Assembly (NCBI RefSeq): GCF_026967805.1
Contig: NZ_JAPVBG010000003.1
Span: 1 to 64,000 of the forward strand
DNA: 64,000 nt
DNA from: Blastococcus sp. VKM Ac-2987
GTDB taxonomy: Bacteria > Actinomycetota > Actinomycetes > Mycobacteriales > Geodermatophilaceae
Direction: 5' to 3'
The translations under genes and the position numbers were made by a program. Below, one piece after another: positions 47,091-54,548 of the stretch (positions are counted from its first letter, which is position 1; each line of letters starts with the position of its first letter). The notes beneath the pieces are model-generated. The model did not search any database. It saw only the letters and a program-made list of their open reading frames with translations, and was not told the origin of the DNA.

Positions 47091-47323
47091 CAGGTCAGGT
47101 CGTCGAGTGGCGTCCGGGCGGCGTGCCGGGCCAGGGCGTCGAAGTCGTCGTCCCCGCCACCGGCCAGGATCGCTGCGTCGCGCGCGGCGACCTGTCGCCG
47201 GCGCTCGCGGTGCAGCGCCCGGCTGACCACCGCCGCTCGGGATTCGGCCTTGCCTTCGGCGACGAGTTGATCGATGAACTGCACGAGCTCCTCGGGGAGC
47301 CGGACGGCGATCTGGGTGCTCAT
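47090..47323 (-). CDS. Ribbon-helix-helix antitoxin of the MazEF-like pair
   Basis: A 77-residue protein whose first 45 residues form a ribbon-helix-helix DNA-binding domain (STQIAVRLPEELVQFIDQLV, then EGKAESRAAVVSRAL). An acidic C-terminal tail (ILAGGGDDDFDALARHA) would wrap the toxin. The ATG at 47323 starts the DNA-binding strand; a longer in-frame extension to the left has no homology-like pattern. Two TGGGATG repeats lie about 20-37 bases upstream and are the likely autoregulatory operator. Confidence 0.87.
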   Translation of the reverse strand: MSTQIAVRLPEELVQFIDQLVAEGKAESRAAVVSRALHRERRRQVAARDAAILAGGGDDDFDALARHAARTPLDDLT

Positions 47324-47341
47324 CGACCCACGGTACCGCTC

Positions 47342-47360
47342 TGGGATGCATAGTGGGATG
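47342..47360 (-). promoter_or_regulatory. Paired TGGGATG repeats upstream of the antitoxin
   Basis: TGGGATG at 47342-47348 is repeated at 47354-47360, a 12-base spacing that suits two ribbon-helix-helix dimers side by side. On the minus strand the spacer contributes a TATGCA hexamer, a plausible -10 box, so binding would block the promoter. The rest of the 199-bp gap from 47324 to 47522 shows no further gene. Confidence 0.5.
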
Positions 47361-47522
47361 TGTCGGGCGTACACCCCGGTCACCGTGGCATCGGTGCTGG
47401 TGGAACGGCGCGCCCAGGTCCGGGGGGATGGCCGGGTCCTCAGCGACAAGAAGCTGGCGGCGAGGTAAGCCGGGCGGTGGCGCTGTGGATCCGGTCCCTG
47501 GAGGGCTGAGGTCCGCGCTCGC

Positions 47523-48146
47523 TCAGACCAGTTCGGGGACGCGCAGGTGGGGCAGGACGACGTCGAACTCGGCCACGTCGGTGGCTGCCATGCGCAGCGC
47601 GCGGCGGAACTCGTCGCGGATGTACATGGCCCGCTGGCGGGAAGCCTCCATGGCGCGCCGGTCGGCGTAGACGGCGGTGAGGGAGTTGTCGCCGGTCTGC
47701 CGGTCGAGCATCAGGCTGAGGCTGCAGAAGCCGGGCATCTCGTCCATCCGGGGGATGAGGTCCCTGCGGAAGACGTCGAGGACCTTGTCGACGGAGGCCG
47801 GGTCGACGCGGGACCAGGTGACCCGGGCGCAGGAGTCGTCGCCGGCGGGGTGCAGCCGGTGCATCGCCGCGATCTCCCACTCCCGCACCTCGGGCTCGGG
47901 AGCACCGAACTGCTCGGTGGCCTGCTCACGCATCCGGCGGACCGCCTCGCGGGTCGCGGCCATCGCCTCCTCGCTCTCCCAGGCGGTGGTGACGATGCAG
48001 CGGCCGGAGTCGCGGTCGCACAACATCGACAGCCCGACGCAGCCGTCCATGCCGCTCACGGCGGGCATGACGTTGTCGCGGACGTCGGCGATGCCGGCGT
48101 CGATGCGGTCCGGGTCGGCGGTGATCGTGGTGGTGCGGGCGTGCAT
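47523..48146 (-). CDS. ABM-like tandem-domain protein, paralog 2 of 4
   Basis: A 207-residue paralog of the protein at 13236, closest to the copy at 48429. The two ABM-like halves contain MDGCVGLSMLCDRDSGRCIV and MPGFCSLSLMLDRQTGD. The conserved joint EVREWEIAAMHRLHPAGDDSCARVTWSR and the C-terminus PHLRVPELV are present. The start MHARTTTITADPDRIDAGI aligns with the other copies, and GGGAGGG precedes the ATG. A leader hairpin is centred 45 bases upstream. The conserved Cys, Arg and His in each half could line a small-molecule pocket; function unknown. Confidence 0.82.
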   Translation of the reverse strand: MHARTTTITADPDRIDAGIADVRDNVMPAVSGMDGCVGLSMLCDRDSGRCIVTTAWESEEAMAATREAVRRMREQATEQFGAPEPEVREWEIAAMHRLHPAGDDSCARVTWSRVDPASVDKVLDVFRRDLIPRMDEMPGFCSLSLMLDRQTGDNSLTAVYADRRAMEASRQRAMYIRDEFRRALRMAATDVAEFDVVLPHLRVPELV

Positions 48147-48182
48147 GACGCCCTCCCTTCCGGGGACGGACGCGCGGCGCCC

Positions 48183-48199
48183 CGACGGCGTCGCCGCAG
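48183..48199 (-). promoter_or_regulatory. 17-base leader dyad of ABM-like paralog 2
   Basis: CGACGGCGTCGCCGCAG is centred at 48191, 45 bases before the start at 48146. The inner 11 bases are perfectly symmetric; two outer positions are mismatched. It is followed toward the gene by the same GGCGCC block as in paralogs 3 and 4. Confidence 0.55.
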
Positions 48200-48259
48200 G
48201 TCATCGTGCTCAGGTGCCGACCGCTGTCAACTGGAGCGCGCGCGGTAGTGCCCGTGCCG

Positions 48260-48382
48260 TTGCCGCCGCCGACCCCGGAGCCGGCGCGGATCGCGGTGAG
48301 CAACCTCTGCGAGGAGGCCGTCACGGGCGCGATCCCGTGGGACGTCGTCATGCCATTCGAGCGCCCGGCCAAGGGACGGTAG
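48260..48382 (+). pseudogene. 3' fragment of a crotonase (enoyl-CoA hydratase-like) gene
   Basis: From 48275 a reading frame gives PEPARIAVSNLCEEAVTG then AIPWDVVMPFERPAKGR and a TAG at 48380-48382. It is nearly the same DNA as 61612-61700 in the frameshifted crotonase pseudogene and matches the C-terminus of the intact gene at 6656. Only the last 36 or so codons are present and there is no start, so it is a relic left in the 282-bp gap between two ABM-like genes. Confidence 0.8.
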
Positions 48383-48428
48383 CGGCGCGGAACCGAGCGG
48401 CGGTCCCGGTGCCGCGCCGCCGTCCTCC

Positions 48429-49055
48429 TCAGACCAGCTCGGGGACGCGCAGGTGGTGGATCACGAGATCCATCTCGGCGACCTCGGTGATGTCGACGGG
48501 CATCCGGCTGCTGAACTCGTCCCGCATGCGATCGCCCATCTCCCGCGAGGAGTCCATCGCCTCGCGGCTGTCGAACGTCACCGTGCTGACTCCCCGCCCC
48601 TGCGCGCGGTCGACCATCAGGCTCACGCTGCAGAACCCGTCCGTCTCGTCCAGGCGGGGAAGGATCGCTGCCTTCCAGGCCTCGATGACGCGGTCGATCT
48701 GGGCGGTGTCGTGCAGGCGGCTCCAGATCACCCGCGCGCAGGCGCCGTCGCCGGCCGCGTGGGCCCGGTGCACGGTGGCGATCTCCCACTCCCGCACCTC
48801 GGGTTCGTGGCCGCCGAACTGCCGCACGGCGCGGTCGCGCATCGAGCGGACCCGCTCCCGGGTCGCGGCCATCGCCTCCTCGGACTCCCAGGCGGTCGTG
48901 ACGATGCAGCGGCCGGAGTCGCGATCGCACAGCATCGAGAGCCCGACGCAGCCGTCCATCTCCAGGACGGCGGGCATCACGTCGTCGCGGATGTCGGCGA
49001 TGCCGTCGTCCATGCGGGCCGGGTCGGCGGTGAGGGTGGTGGAACGGGCGTACAT
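48429..49055 (-). CDS. ABM-like tandem-domain protein, paralog 3 of 4
   Basis: A 208-residue paralog with start MYARSTTLTADPARMDDGI, first-half motif MDGCVGLSMLCDRDSGRCIV, joint EVREWEIATVHRAHAAGDGACARV and second-half motif TDGFCSVSLMVDRAQG, ending HHLRVPELV. It is most similar to paralogs 2 and 4, so they probably arose by local duplication. The ATG at 49055 is supported by GGGAGGGCG and by alignment; a longer in-frame start upstream would read through the leader hairpin. The fold suggests a monooxygenase-like or haem/aromatic-binding role, unproven. Confidence 0.83.
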   Translation of the reverse strand: MYARSTTLTADPARMDDGIADIRDDVMPAVLEMDGCVGLSMLCDRDSGRCIVTTAWESEEAMAATRERVRSMRDRAVRQFGGHEPEVREWEIATVHRAHAAGDGACARVIWSRLHDTAQIDRVIEAWKAAILPRLDETDGFCSVSLMVDRAQGRGVSTVTFDSREAMDSSREMGDRMRDEFSSRMPVDITEVAEMDLVIHHLRVPELV

Positions 49056-49088
49056 GACGCCCTCCCTTCCAGGAGGAGCGCGGCGCCC

Positions 49089-49105
49089 CTGCGGCGTCGC
49101 CGCAG
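49089..49105 (-). promoter_or_regulatory. 17-base leader dyad of ABM-like paralog 3
   Basis: CTGCGGCG-T-CGCCGCAG is a perfect dyad centred at 49097, 42 bases before the start at 49055. It is identical to the element before paralog 4, while the surrounding sequence has diverged. Confidence 0.65.
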
Positions 49106-49208
49106 ACGTCATCGTTCTCCGCCGCCCGGCGCTGACGACAGGTGCGGAGGTCCCGCATCGGGAACCCGCGTGGGCGAGGCGCGGCCGGTCGTCGTCGTCC
49201 TGGGGCGG

Positions 49209-50963
49209 TCAGACGGGCAGGGCGGGCGCCCGGGCAGAACGGATGTCCAGCAGTTCCACGACGTCCGCCAGCGGTGCGGGCCGGCCGAAGTGCCAGCCCT
49301 GGCCGAAGCTGCAGCCGACCGCGCGGAGCTGGGCGTCCTGCTCGGCCGTCTCGACGCCCTCGGCGACGACGTCCAGACCCAGTCCGTGGGCCATGCCCAC
49401 GATGCTGCGCAGCATCGTGGCCCGCCGCGGAGAGCTGGTGATCGTCGCGGTGAACGACGCGTCGAGCTTGAGGATGTCCAGGGGCAGGGTGTCCAGGCGG
49501 CTGAGGGACGAGTAGCCGGTGCCGAAGTCGTCGATGGCGACGATGAATCCCAGGGCGCGCAGCTCGTGCAGCGTGGCGACGGCGACGGAGGACTCCGCCT
49601 CCAGGAGGCTCTCGGTCACCTCGAGCACGGTCTCGCCGGCCCGCCAGCCGGTCTCGGCGAGCACGGCGCGGACCCGCTGTGCGTAGCCGGGGTCGGACAG
49701 CTCGCGGCCGGACACGTTGATGCCCACCCGCAGCCGCCGTCCCGTAGCGGCGTGCAGCGCGGCCAGCTCGGTGCAGGCGGTGCGGAACACGTGCTCGCCC
49801 AGGCGGGGCATGAGGCCGTGCTGCTCGGCGACGGCGACGAACTCGTCCGGCGGCACCGGGCCACGCTCGGGGTGCGTCCAGCGGGCCAGCGCCTCCACGC
49901 CGACGACCTCGTCGGCGCGCAGGTCGAGGATCGGCTGGAAGTGCACCGTCACCGCGCCGGTGTCGAGCGCCGCGGCGAGGTCGGTGGCCAGGTCGGAGGT
50001 GGGTCCGCACTCGAGCCGGCACCCGCCCCGGCCGGCCGCCTTGACGCCGTAGAGCGCCAGGTCGGCGCGGCGCATGAGCTGTGCGGCGCTGTCGCCGGGG
50101 CGGTGCTCGGCCACGCCGCAGGACATGCCGATGTCCGGGTGCAGGGCGCGGACGCGGCGGACGACGTCCAGGGCGGCCGGGCCGGTCAGGCCGGGCAGCA
50201 GCAGGGCGAACTCGTCACCCCCGTGCCGGGCGAGAAGGGCCGGCGCCGGCAGGGCCGTGCGCCAGACGTCGGCCACCCGCTGCAGCACCCGGTCCCCGAC
50301 GTCGTGCCCCTGGGAGTCGTTGAGGGCCTTGAAGTGGTCGAGGTCGAGGAGCGCCGCCGACATCGGCTCGCCGGTGCGGGCGGCCGCCGCCATCGACTGG
50401 TCCATCGCCTGGTCGAAGCCGCGCCGGTTGGCCAGGCCGGTGAGCGGGTCGCGGCTGGCGCTGGAGGCGCACATCACCAGGGCGCGGGTCACCGTGCTCA
50501 GCCCGATGACCACCGCGACCAGCGCCAGGGCGGTGGGCAGAGCGACGTCGCCGCGGAGCAGCAGGGCGGTCGTGACGCTGCCGAGAGCCGCGAGCACGTG
50601 GACGACGGCGAGCCGGAGGCTGAAGAAGCAGGCGTCGATCGCGATGAAGCTGACCAGGGAACCGATCACGACGGCCGTCACCGGATCGGGGCTCAGGGTG
50701 ACGGCGGCGACGACGACCGCGGTCGCCAGGGGGATCGCGACGTGGAAGGCCTGCCGGGGCCAGCGCTGCCCCCACCGGAAGGCGATGGCGGCGCCGACGA
50801 GCACACCGCCGGCGAGGGTGACCAGCACGGGGCGCGACGGGCTGCCCGGGTCGGCGCCGAAGGTGGCGAGCATGCCGGTGGTGCCGCCGATGAGGTAGAG
50901 GACGGCGAGGGTCCGGGTCATGACACGCGGGGTCGCCACCTCGGGGACGCCTGACCACCTCAT
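49209..50963 (-). CDS. Membrane-bound GGDEF-EAL protein, second copy
   Basis: A 584-residue paralog of the protein at 33211. It has about six N-terminal helices, a GGDEF domain (DPLTGLANRRGFDQAM, ARHGGDEFALLLPG, intact) and an EAL domain (GVEALARWTHPERGPVPPDE, NVSGRELSD, EVTESLLEAE, DDFGTGYSSLSRLD, KLDASF, EGVET, intact). The ATG at 50963 was chosen because MRWSGVPEVATPRV aligns with the paralog's MQISRMAPEVATPRV; a longer open frame exists. Its ribosome site is poor, as in the paralog. It is expected to control c-di-GMP level, with a different sensory input from the helices. Confidence 0.92.
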   Translation of the reverse strand: MRWSGVPEVATPRVMTRTLAVLYLIGGTTGMLATFGADPGSPSRPVLVTLAGGVLVGAAIAFRWGQRWPRQAFHVAIPLATAVVVAAVTLSPDPVTAVVIGSLVSFIAIDACFFSLRLAVVHVLAALGSVTTALLLRGDVALPTALALVAVVIGLSTVTRALVMCASSASRDPLTGLANRRGFDQAMDQSMAAAARTGEPMSAALLDLDHFKALNDSQGHDVGDRVLQRVADVWRTALPAPALLARHGGDEFALLLPGLTGPAALDVVRRVRALHPDIGMSCGVAEHRPGDSAAQLMRRADLALYGVKAAGRGGCRLECGPTSDLATDLAAALDTGAVTVHFQPILDLRADEVVGVEALARWTHPERGPVPPDEFVAVAEQHGLMPRLGEHVFRTACTELAALHAATGRRLRVGINVSGRELSDPGYAQRVRAVLAETGWRAGETVLEVTESLLEAESSVAVATLHELRALGFIVAIDDFGTGYSSLSRLDTLPLDILKLDASFTATITSSPRRATMLRSIVGMAHGLGLDVVAEGVETAEQDAQLRAVGCSFGQGWHFGRPAPLADVVELLDIRSARAPALPV

Positions 50964-51049
50964 GGGAACGACATCGACCGGAAAGTCCGCGCCGTTGACC
51001 GGGCTCCCTCGTCCGGGGGAGCGAGGGGCGGCGGGAGGCCGCTGCCTGC

Positions 51050-51841
51050 GTGTCGACAGCGCGGAGCGACACGGCAGCATCCGGGGACGTGACCGCTCCC
51101 GCACCGCACCGCTTCGTGGCCCACGTCGTCGAGGAGTCGACCAACAAGATCCACGAGGACGACGTCGCGCGGCGGTACGGCTTCTCCGGGGCGCTGGTTC
51201 CCGGCGTCGAGCTGTTCGCCCGCACGACGACGCCGCTGGTGGCGGCCTGGGGAGCCGAGTGGCTCTCCCGGGGCCGGATCGACCTGCGCTTCCGGCGGCC
51301 CACCTACGACGGCGACGAGCTGCTGGTCGAGGCGGCGGACGGCCGGCTCACGGTCAGCGACCCGGTCGGGGAGCTGCGGTGCGTCGGCTTGGCAGGGCTC
51401 GGCGCGGACCGCCCCGACCTCACCGGCTACCGGCAGGTCGCAGCGCCGTCCGACCCGGTGTCCGACCCGGTCGTCGGCCCGCTGGGCAGCGTCTCGGAGG
51501 CCGGCACCGTGGAACGCAACGACTGGTACCTGGATGCGATCGGCGAGCCGCTGGAGCTGTACCGGCAGGAGGCGCTGGTGCACCCCGGGCTGCTGCTCCG
51601 GCTGCTCAACGAGCTGCTCATGCAGAACGTCGCCCTGGGGCCCTGGATCCACACGTCCAGCGACTGCCGGTTGCTCGACCTCGCCCGGCTGCCGGTGCGG
51701 CTGACCGCGCACGGGCGGGTCACCGGCGTGGGCCGCCGCGGCCGTCACGACGAGGTGCGCTACGACGCGCTGGTGCTGGCCGGCGACGAGCCGGTGCTGC
51801 AGGTGCACCACACCGCGCTCTACCGGCTCGGCGCGGACTGA
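51050..51841 (+). CDS. Hotdog-fold (MaoC-like dehydratase) protein
   Basis: A 263-residue protein whose first half contains the MaoC/R-hydratase signature (ESTNKIHEDDVARRYGFSGA, LVPGVELFA). The Asp and His in IHEDD and the GALVPG loop are the usual catalytic site for hydration of 2-enoyl-CoA. The C-terminal half (EALVHPGLLLRLLNELLMQN, then LHVHHTALYRLG-like ending) is a second hotdog domain without the signature. The GTG start overlaps the 5' side of the divergent GGDEF-EAL gene region. It may act on a thioester in lipid metabolism; the substrate is unknown. Confidence 0.8.
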   Translation: MSTARSDTAASGDVTAPAPHRFVAHVVEESTNKIHEDDVARRYGFSGALVPGVELFARTTTPLVAAWGAEWLSRGRIDLRFRRPTYDGDELLVEAADGRLTVSDPVGELRCVGLAGLGADRPDLTGYRQVAAPSDPVSDPVVGPLGSVSEAGTVERNDWYLDAIGEPLELYRQEALVHPGLLLRLLNELLMQNVALGPWIHTSSDCRLLDLARLPVRLTAHGRVTGVGRRGRHDEVRYDALVLAGDEPVLQVHHTALYRLGAD

Positions 51842-51972
51842 TCCCGCCGGCGCGCGGCTGCGCGCTGCGCGGCGACCCGGGTGAAGTCGTCGTTCCGCTC
51901 GGCCGGCACCGGGGCGACGTCGCTCGGGCGTGGGGTCACGACGTCGCCGTCGGTCTCCGTGGCGGGACGGCG

Positions 51973-52335
51973 TCAGGCCTTGGCGAAGGTCTCGGCCGTC
52001 TCGCTCTCGAACTCCAGGCCCAGGAGCGGCTCGTCGCCCACGACCCACGCATCGTGTCCCGGTTCGAGCCGGTAGGTGTCGCCGGCGCCGAGGTCGGTCT
52101 CGGCGCCGTCATCTGCCTTGATGTGGATCCGGCCCGAGATGACGAAGCCCAGGTGGGCGGCCTGGCAGCTGTCCGTGCCGACGAGCGGCTTCAGGCAGTC
52201 CGACCACCTCCAGCCGGGCTGCAGGGTGTAGCGGGCGACGGTGGCATCGCCCAGGTGGACGACGTCCATCCGGGTCTTCTCCGGGGTCCGGGACTCGTCG
52301 GGACGGTCCATGTTCTTGCTCTCGATGCTGACCAT
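51973..52335 (-). CDS. Cupin-domain protein
   Basis: A 120-residue single-cupin protein (HLGDATVARYTLQPGWRWSD, HLGFVISGRIHIKADDG, TDLGAGDTYRLEPGHDAWVVGD). The first cupin motif keeps only part of the metal-binding set (H in AHLG and E missing), so metal binding is uncertain. The ATG at 52335 is chosen because MVSIESKNMDRPDE begins the conserved part; a longer frame runs through a tandem repeat. It may be a sensor or a small enzyme; the partner is not evident. Confidence 0.82.
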   Translation of the reverse strand: MVSIESKNMDRPDESRTPEKTRMDVVHLGDATVARYTLQPGWRWSDCLKPLVGTDSCQAAHLGFVISGRIHIKADDGAETDLGAGDTYRLEPGHDAWVVGDEPLLGLEFESETAETFAKA

Positions 52336-52398
52336 CACCTGGTCCTCTTCGCTGGGCACAGCAGAACCCGAGGTGACCGGGCCGCACCCCCGGACGGC

Positions 52399-52450
52399 GC
52401 TGCCCTGCGGCGTCGGGCGACGCTGCCCTGCGGCGTCGGGCGACGCTGCC
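52399..52450. repeat. 23-bp tandem repeat upstream of the cupin gene
   Basis: GCTGCCCTGCGGCGTCGGGCGAC occurs twice in a row (52399-52421, 52422-52444) with a partial third copy to 52450. The core CTGCGGCGTCGG resembles half of the ABM leader dyad CTGCGGCGTCGCCGCAG, but has lost the complementary half, so it cannot form the hairpin alone. Confidence 0.8.
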
Positions 52451-52568
52451 CGGCCGATCCGAAGAGTCCTCGCACCCCGGCGGGGAATCAAGGCCTCCGG
52501 TCCCGGGATCGCCGTGGGATCAGGCGGTCCCGGGCACCCGGAAGTGGGCCGGCACCGGCCGGTGTCCC

Positions 52569-53189
52569 TCAGGCCATCTCGGGAACGCGCAGGTGGTGGA
52601 TCACCAGCTCGAACTCGGCCATGTCGGTGATCTCCAGGCCCATCTGCTGGGTGAACTGCTCCCGCATCCCGCGCACCGCCTCGGCGGACCGCTCCAGAGC
52701 GCCCCGGTCGTCATAGGCGGCGGTGGTGACGCCCATGCCGGTCTGCCGGTCGCCCATCATGCTGACGCTGCAGAATCCGGGGACCTCGTCGAGCCGCGGG
52801 ATCAGGCCGGTGCGGAACGTCTCGGTCATGTCGTCCATCCGGGCGGGATCGCCGCGCGTCCACGTGACGCGGCACCAGGCGCCCTCGGGTGCCCGGTGCG
52901 CGCGGTGCAGGACGGCGATCTCCCACTCCCGGACGTCGAACTGGCCGCCCATGACGTCGGCGGCCCGCTCCCGCATCGCGCGGACCGCGTCCCTGCTGGC
53001 GCTCATCGACTCCTGGGAGTCCCAGCTCGTCGTGACGATGGACCGTCCGGCCTGGCGGTCGCACAGCATGGACAGGCCCATGCAGCCGGGCATGCTCAGC
53101 ACCGCGGGCATGACCTCGTCGCGGGCGAAGGCGATGCCGTCGTCCATGCGCTCCGGGTCGGCGTGGACGGTGTTCGATCGGGCGTACAT
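52569..53189 (-). CDS. ABM-like tandem-domain protein, paralog 4 of 4
   Basis: A 206-residue paralog with start MYARSNTVHADPERMDDGI, first-half motif MPGCMGLSMLCDRQAGRSIV, joint DVREWEIAVLHRAHRAPEG and second-half motif VPGFCSVSMMGDRQTGMGVT, ending HHLRVPEMA. The ATG at 53189 lies behind GGAGGGCGG. A perfect 17-base dyad is centred 42 bases upstream. It is the most divergent of the three local copies but keeps the full two-domain layout. Function unknown. Confidence 0.83.
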   Translation of the reverse strand: MYARSNTVHADPERMDDGIAFARDEVMPAVLSMPGCMGLSMLCDRQAGRSIVTTSWDSQESMSASRDAVRAMRERAADVMGGQFDVREWEIAVLHRAHRAPEGAWCRVTWTRGDPARMDDMTETFRTGLIPRLDEVPGFCSVSMMGDRQTGMGVTTAAYDDRGALERSAEAVRGMREQFTQQMGLEITDMAEFELVIHHLRVPEMA

Positions 53190-53222
53190 GCCGCCCTCCT
53201 CTCGGGATGGCGGGCGGCGCCC

Positions 53223-53239
53223 CTGCGGCGTCGCCGCAG
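53223..53239 (-). promoter_or_regulatory. 17-base leader dyad of ABM-like paralog 4
   Basis: CTGCGGCG-T-CGCCGCAG is centred at 53231, 42 bases before the start at 53189, and is identical to the element of paralog 3. The remaining 180 bases upstream to 53421 show no gene. Confidence 0.65.
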
Positions 53240-53421
53240 CGGCCATGCTGCTCGCGGTCGGGAGGCTGTCAACGGCTCCGCGCGCGGGCCGGGACGCCGC
53301 TTCGCAGAAGCCAGACGGCGGACCGTGCGCCGCTACCGCCGGTCGGTTCGACCTGATCGACGGTGACGCGGGCGCGTCTTCGCCCTCGACGCCGTGGTCG
53401 CGTTCCTGGCTCGCCTCCTCG

Positions 53422-54450
53422 CTACGCCGGCCCCGGACGGGATGGCGCCGAGGAAGGGTCCACGCCGCGGCAGTCGCGCAGGTAGGCGTCCCAGTCCCAG
53501 CCGGCCAGGAACTCGCGCGCGGCCCGCGCGCCGGCCGCGACCAGCCGGGCCCGCTCGGCCGCGTCGATGTCGAACTCGGTGAGCCCGGTGCCGGTGGTGC
53601 CGACCGAGAATGCCCGGCGGCGCACGCAGGGGTCGGCCAGGTAGGTGCGGTCCCGCCCGGTGACCGTGGTGGCGACCAGGGAGTCCAGCAGCCGCAGCGG
53701 CGGCAGCAGGTGCCGGCCGCCGAACACCGAGACGTCCTCGTCGGCGAGCGTGTCGCCCACCCCCACGCCGAAGGTCGGCCAGCGCGGGGTGGCCGCGTCG
53801 GTGCGGTCGAAGATCTCGATCGGGAAGTTGGACAGCACCCCGCCGTCCACCAGCGTCGACCGCCGCCCGGTGCGCGGGTCCCGCAGGCTCCGGGGTGCGA
53901 GGAAGTAGGGGATCGCCAGGGACGCACGGACGGCGTCGGCCACCGGCTGGCGGTCAGGATCCAGGCCGAACTCGCGGTAGTCCCACGGCAGTCGCAGCAG
54001 CCGGCCCCGGGTCACGTCGGTCGCCGTCACCACCAGCCGGTAGCGCTGCCACGGCTCCAGCGCGGGGTCGTCGCCGGGGTCCTCGCGGCGCAGGTCCCTG
54101 AAGGTCACGATGCCGAGGTCGGCCAGCTCCCGGCGCACCCACTCGGTGATGTAGCGGCCGGGGTGCAGTCCGGATCGGAGCAGCAGCCCCGCCGCCGGCG
54201 CCAGCAGGGGCACCGGCGCCCAGGAGTCCGGGATGCGGTCGTACTCCAACCGGGCCGCTGCTGCCCGGATCCCGTCGGCGGAGAGGCCTGCGGCGAGGAA
54301 GGCGGCGAGGACAGCGCCCGCCGAGGAGCCGGCGACCCGCTCGAACCGGTACCGGCCGAGCAGTTCGACGGCGGCGCCCGTGAGCGCGATGCCCTTGACT
54401 CCGCCGCCCTCGAGCACCAGGTCGGCCGGCAAGGGGCCCGGCGAGGTCAT
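53422..54450 (-). CDS. Patatin-like phospholipase
   Basis: A 342-residue patatin-fold lipid acyl hydrolase. The oxyanion loop is LEGGGVKGIAL near residue 15, the nucleophile Ser is in AGSSAGAV (GxSxG) and the catalytic Asp in VDGGVLSNFP (DGG). It cleaves acyl chains from phospholipids or related esters, at the membrane or in the cytosol; no signal peptide is present. The ATG at 54450 starts MTSPGPLPADLVLEGGG directly before the oxyanion loop; the much longer open frame upstream is a shadow of the peptidase gene. It ends in TAG. Confidence 0.9.
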   Translation of the reverse strand: MTSPGPLPADLVLEGGGVKGIALTGAAVELLGRYRFERVAGSSAGAVLAAFLAAGLSADGIRAAAARLEYDRIPDSWAPVPLLAPAAGLLLRSGLHPGRYITEWVRRELADLGIVTFRDLRREDPGDDPALEPWQRYRLVVTATDVTRGRLLRLPWDYREFGLDPDRQPVADAVRASLAIPYFLAPRSLRDPRTGRRSTLVDGGVLSNFPIEIFDRTDAATPRWPTFGVGVGDTLADEDVSVFGGRHLLPPLRLLDSLVATTVTGRDRTYLADPCVRRRAFSVGTTGTGLTEFDIDAAERARLVAAGARAAREFLAGWDWDAYLRDCRGVDPSSAPSRPGPA

Positions 54451-54548
54451 GCCCCACCGTAGGACCGTCCCTGGGTCCCGCGCTGTGCATCCGGGCGGGC
54501 GGGCACGGCTTGCCGGTGAGGCCCGTGGCGACCCGCTGCCGGACCGAA

